NCBI GenBank assembly: GCA_033063855.1
Contig: CP093830.1
Span: forward strand, 6,820,854 to 6,884,853
Reading direction: 5' to 3'
DNA: 64,000 nucleotides
Origin: Smittia aterrima
Lineage: Eukaryota > Arthropoda > Insecta > Diptera > Chironomidae
Under the pieces are notes generated by a model. It did not search any database. It had not been told where the DNA came from and worked only from the letters and a program-made list of their open reading frames with translations. Positions within the stretch are counted from its first letter, which is position 1, and each line of letters starts with the position of its first letter. Made by a program: the position numbers and the translations under genes. Positions 63,801 to 64,000 of the stretch are shown piece by piece.

Positions 63801-64000
63801 TTATTTTGGTCTTCGAGTTACAATGTGCTTAATAAAATATTTAAATCACAAAAGTTTTATGATTTCGTCGAAGTGTGGAATTGGAATTCATAAACAATCA
63901 AGCCCCGACATTGTTTGATAGCAAAGTAAACACGCACGAATCATCAGAAATATCTTAGTCACCAGGTTCGAGTGGTTAAGTGGCCGTTGAGTCATTGTCG
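60863..64000. other. Region upstream of Sema1a, no gene recognised
   Basis: It probably holds the promoter and leader of Sema1a at its left end. An open frame at 62936-63226 (+) of 96 codons is Arg-rich and includes a short repeat (RVRVRVGDPRVRV) but shows no family features. The last bases (GGTTCGAGTGGTTAAGTGG) resemble a tRNA D-arm, but the window ends before this can be tested. Confidence 0.45.

Noticed and set aside
63961..64000. tRNA D-arm-like sequence at the right edge
   Set aside because: Only the left part could be present before the window ends, and the acceptor stem cannot be tested.
1..64000. Search for CRISPR arrays, bacterial operons, transposon terminal repeats or integrated viral genes
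   Set aside because: None seen. The spliced fly genes and AT-rich intergenic DNA explain the window; the only duplicated DNA found is around the F-box gene and the Tfb2 relic.

Overview
This is a eukaryotic window, almost certainly from a fly. It is AT-rich, has short spliced introns with GT..AG ends, and carries readable orthologues of Drosophila crossveinless-c, Tfb2/marionette, Sex peptide receptor and Semaphorin-1a. An F-box/LRR gene and an insect-type ionotropic receptor fit a nematoceran dipteran such as a chironomid midge, but that placement is inference. All exon structures were built by hand from reading frame, splice signals and phase.

Layout. Positions 1-409 (-) are the 5' end of an unknown acidic protein that runs off the left edge. 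Positions 1008-9356 (+) hold a DLC1/cv-c type RhoGAP (SAM, RhoGAP, START) with eight visible coding exons; its first exon is not identified. Positions 10920-14266 (+) hold an eight-exon gene with eleven C2H2 fingers. Positions 15981-18870 hold an F-box/LRR gene (-) with one in-frame TGA, flanked on both sides by permuted copies of a duplicated segment. Positions 26335-28356 (-) hold a divergent ionotropic receptor with a frame break. Positions 32287-32775 (-) may encode a secreted orphan. Positions 38290-38475 (-) hold a decayed genomic copy of Tfb2. Positions 47547-49340 (-) hold a sex peptide/myoinhibitory peptide receptor, 52784-54471 (+) hold TFIIH subunit Tfb2, and 58025-60862 (-) hold Semaphorin-1a.

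The conserved genes are intact and splice cleanly. The lineage-specific genes between 16 and 33 kb carry breaks and duplications, as expected of birth-and-death families or, for single-base breaks, of assembly errors. The genes do not form a pathway; this is an ordinary euchromatic neighbourhood with long intergenic stretches (about 7, 4 and 15 kb). I see no convincing new biological system. The observations most worth checking are the in-frame TGA in the F-box gene, the permuted duplication around it, the ionotropic-receptor frame break, and the intron-containing Tfb2 relic.
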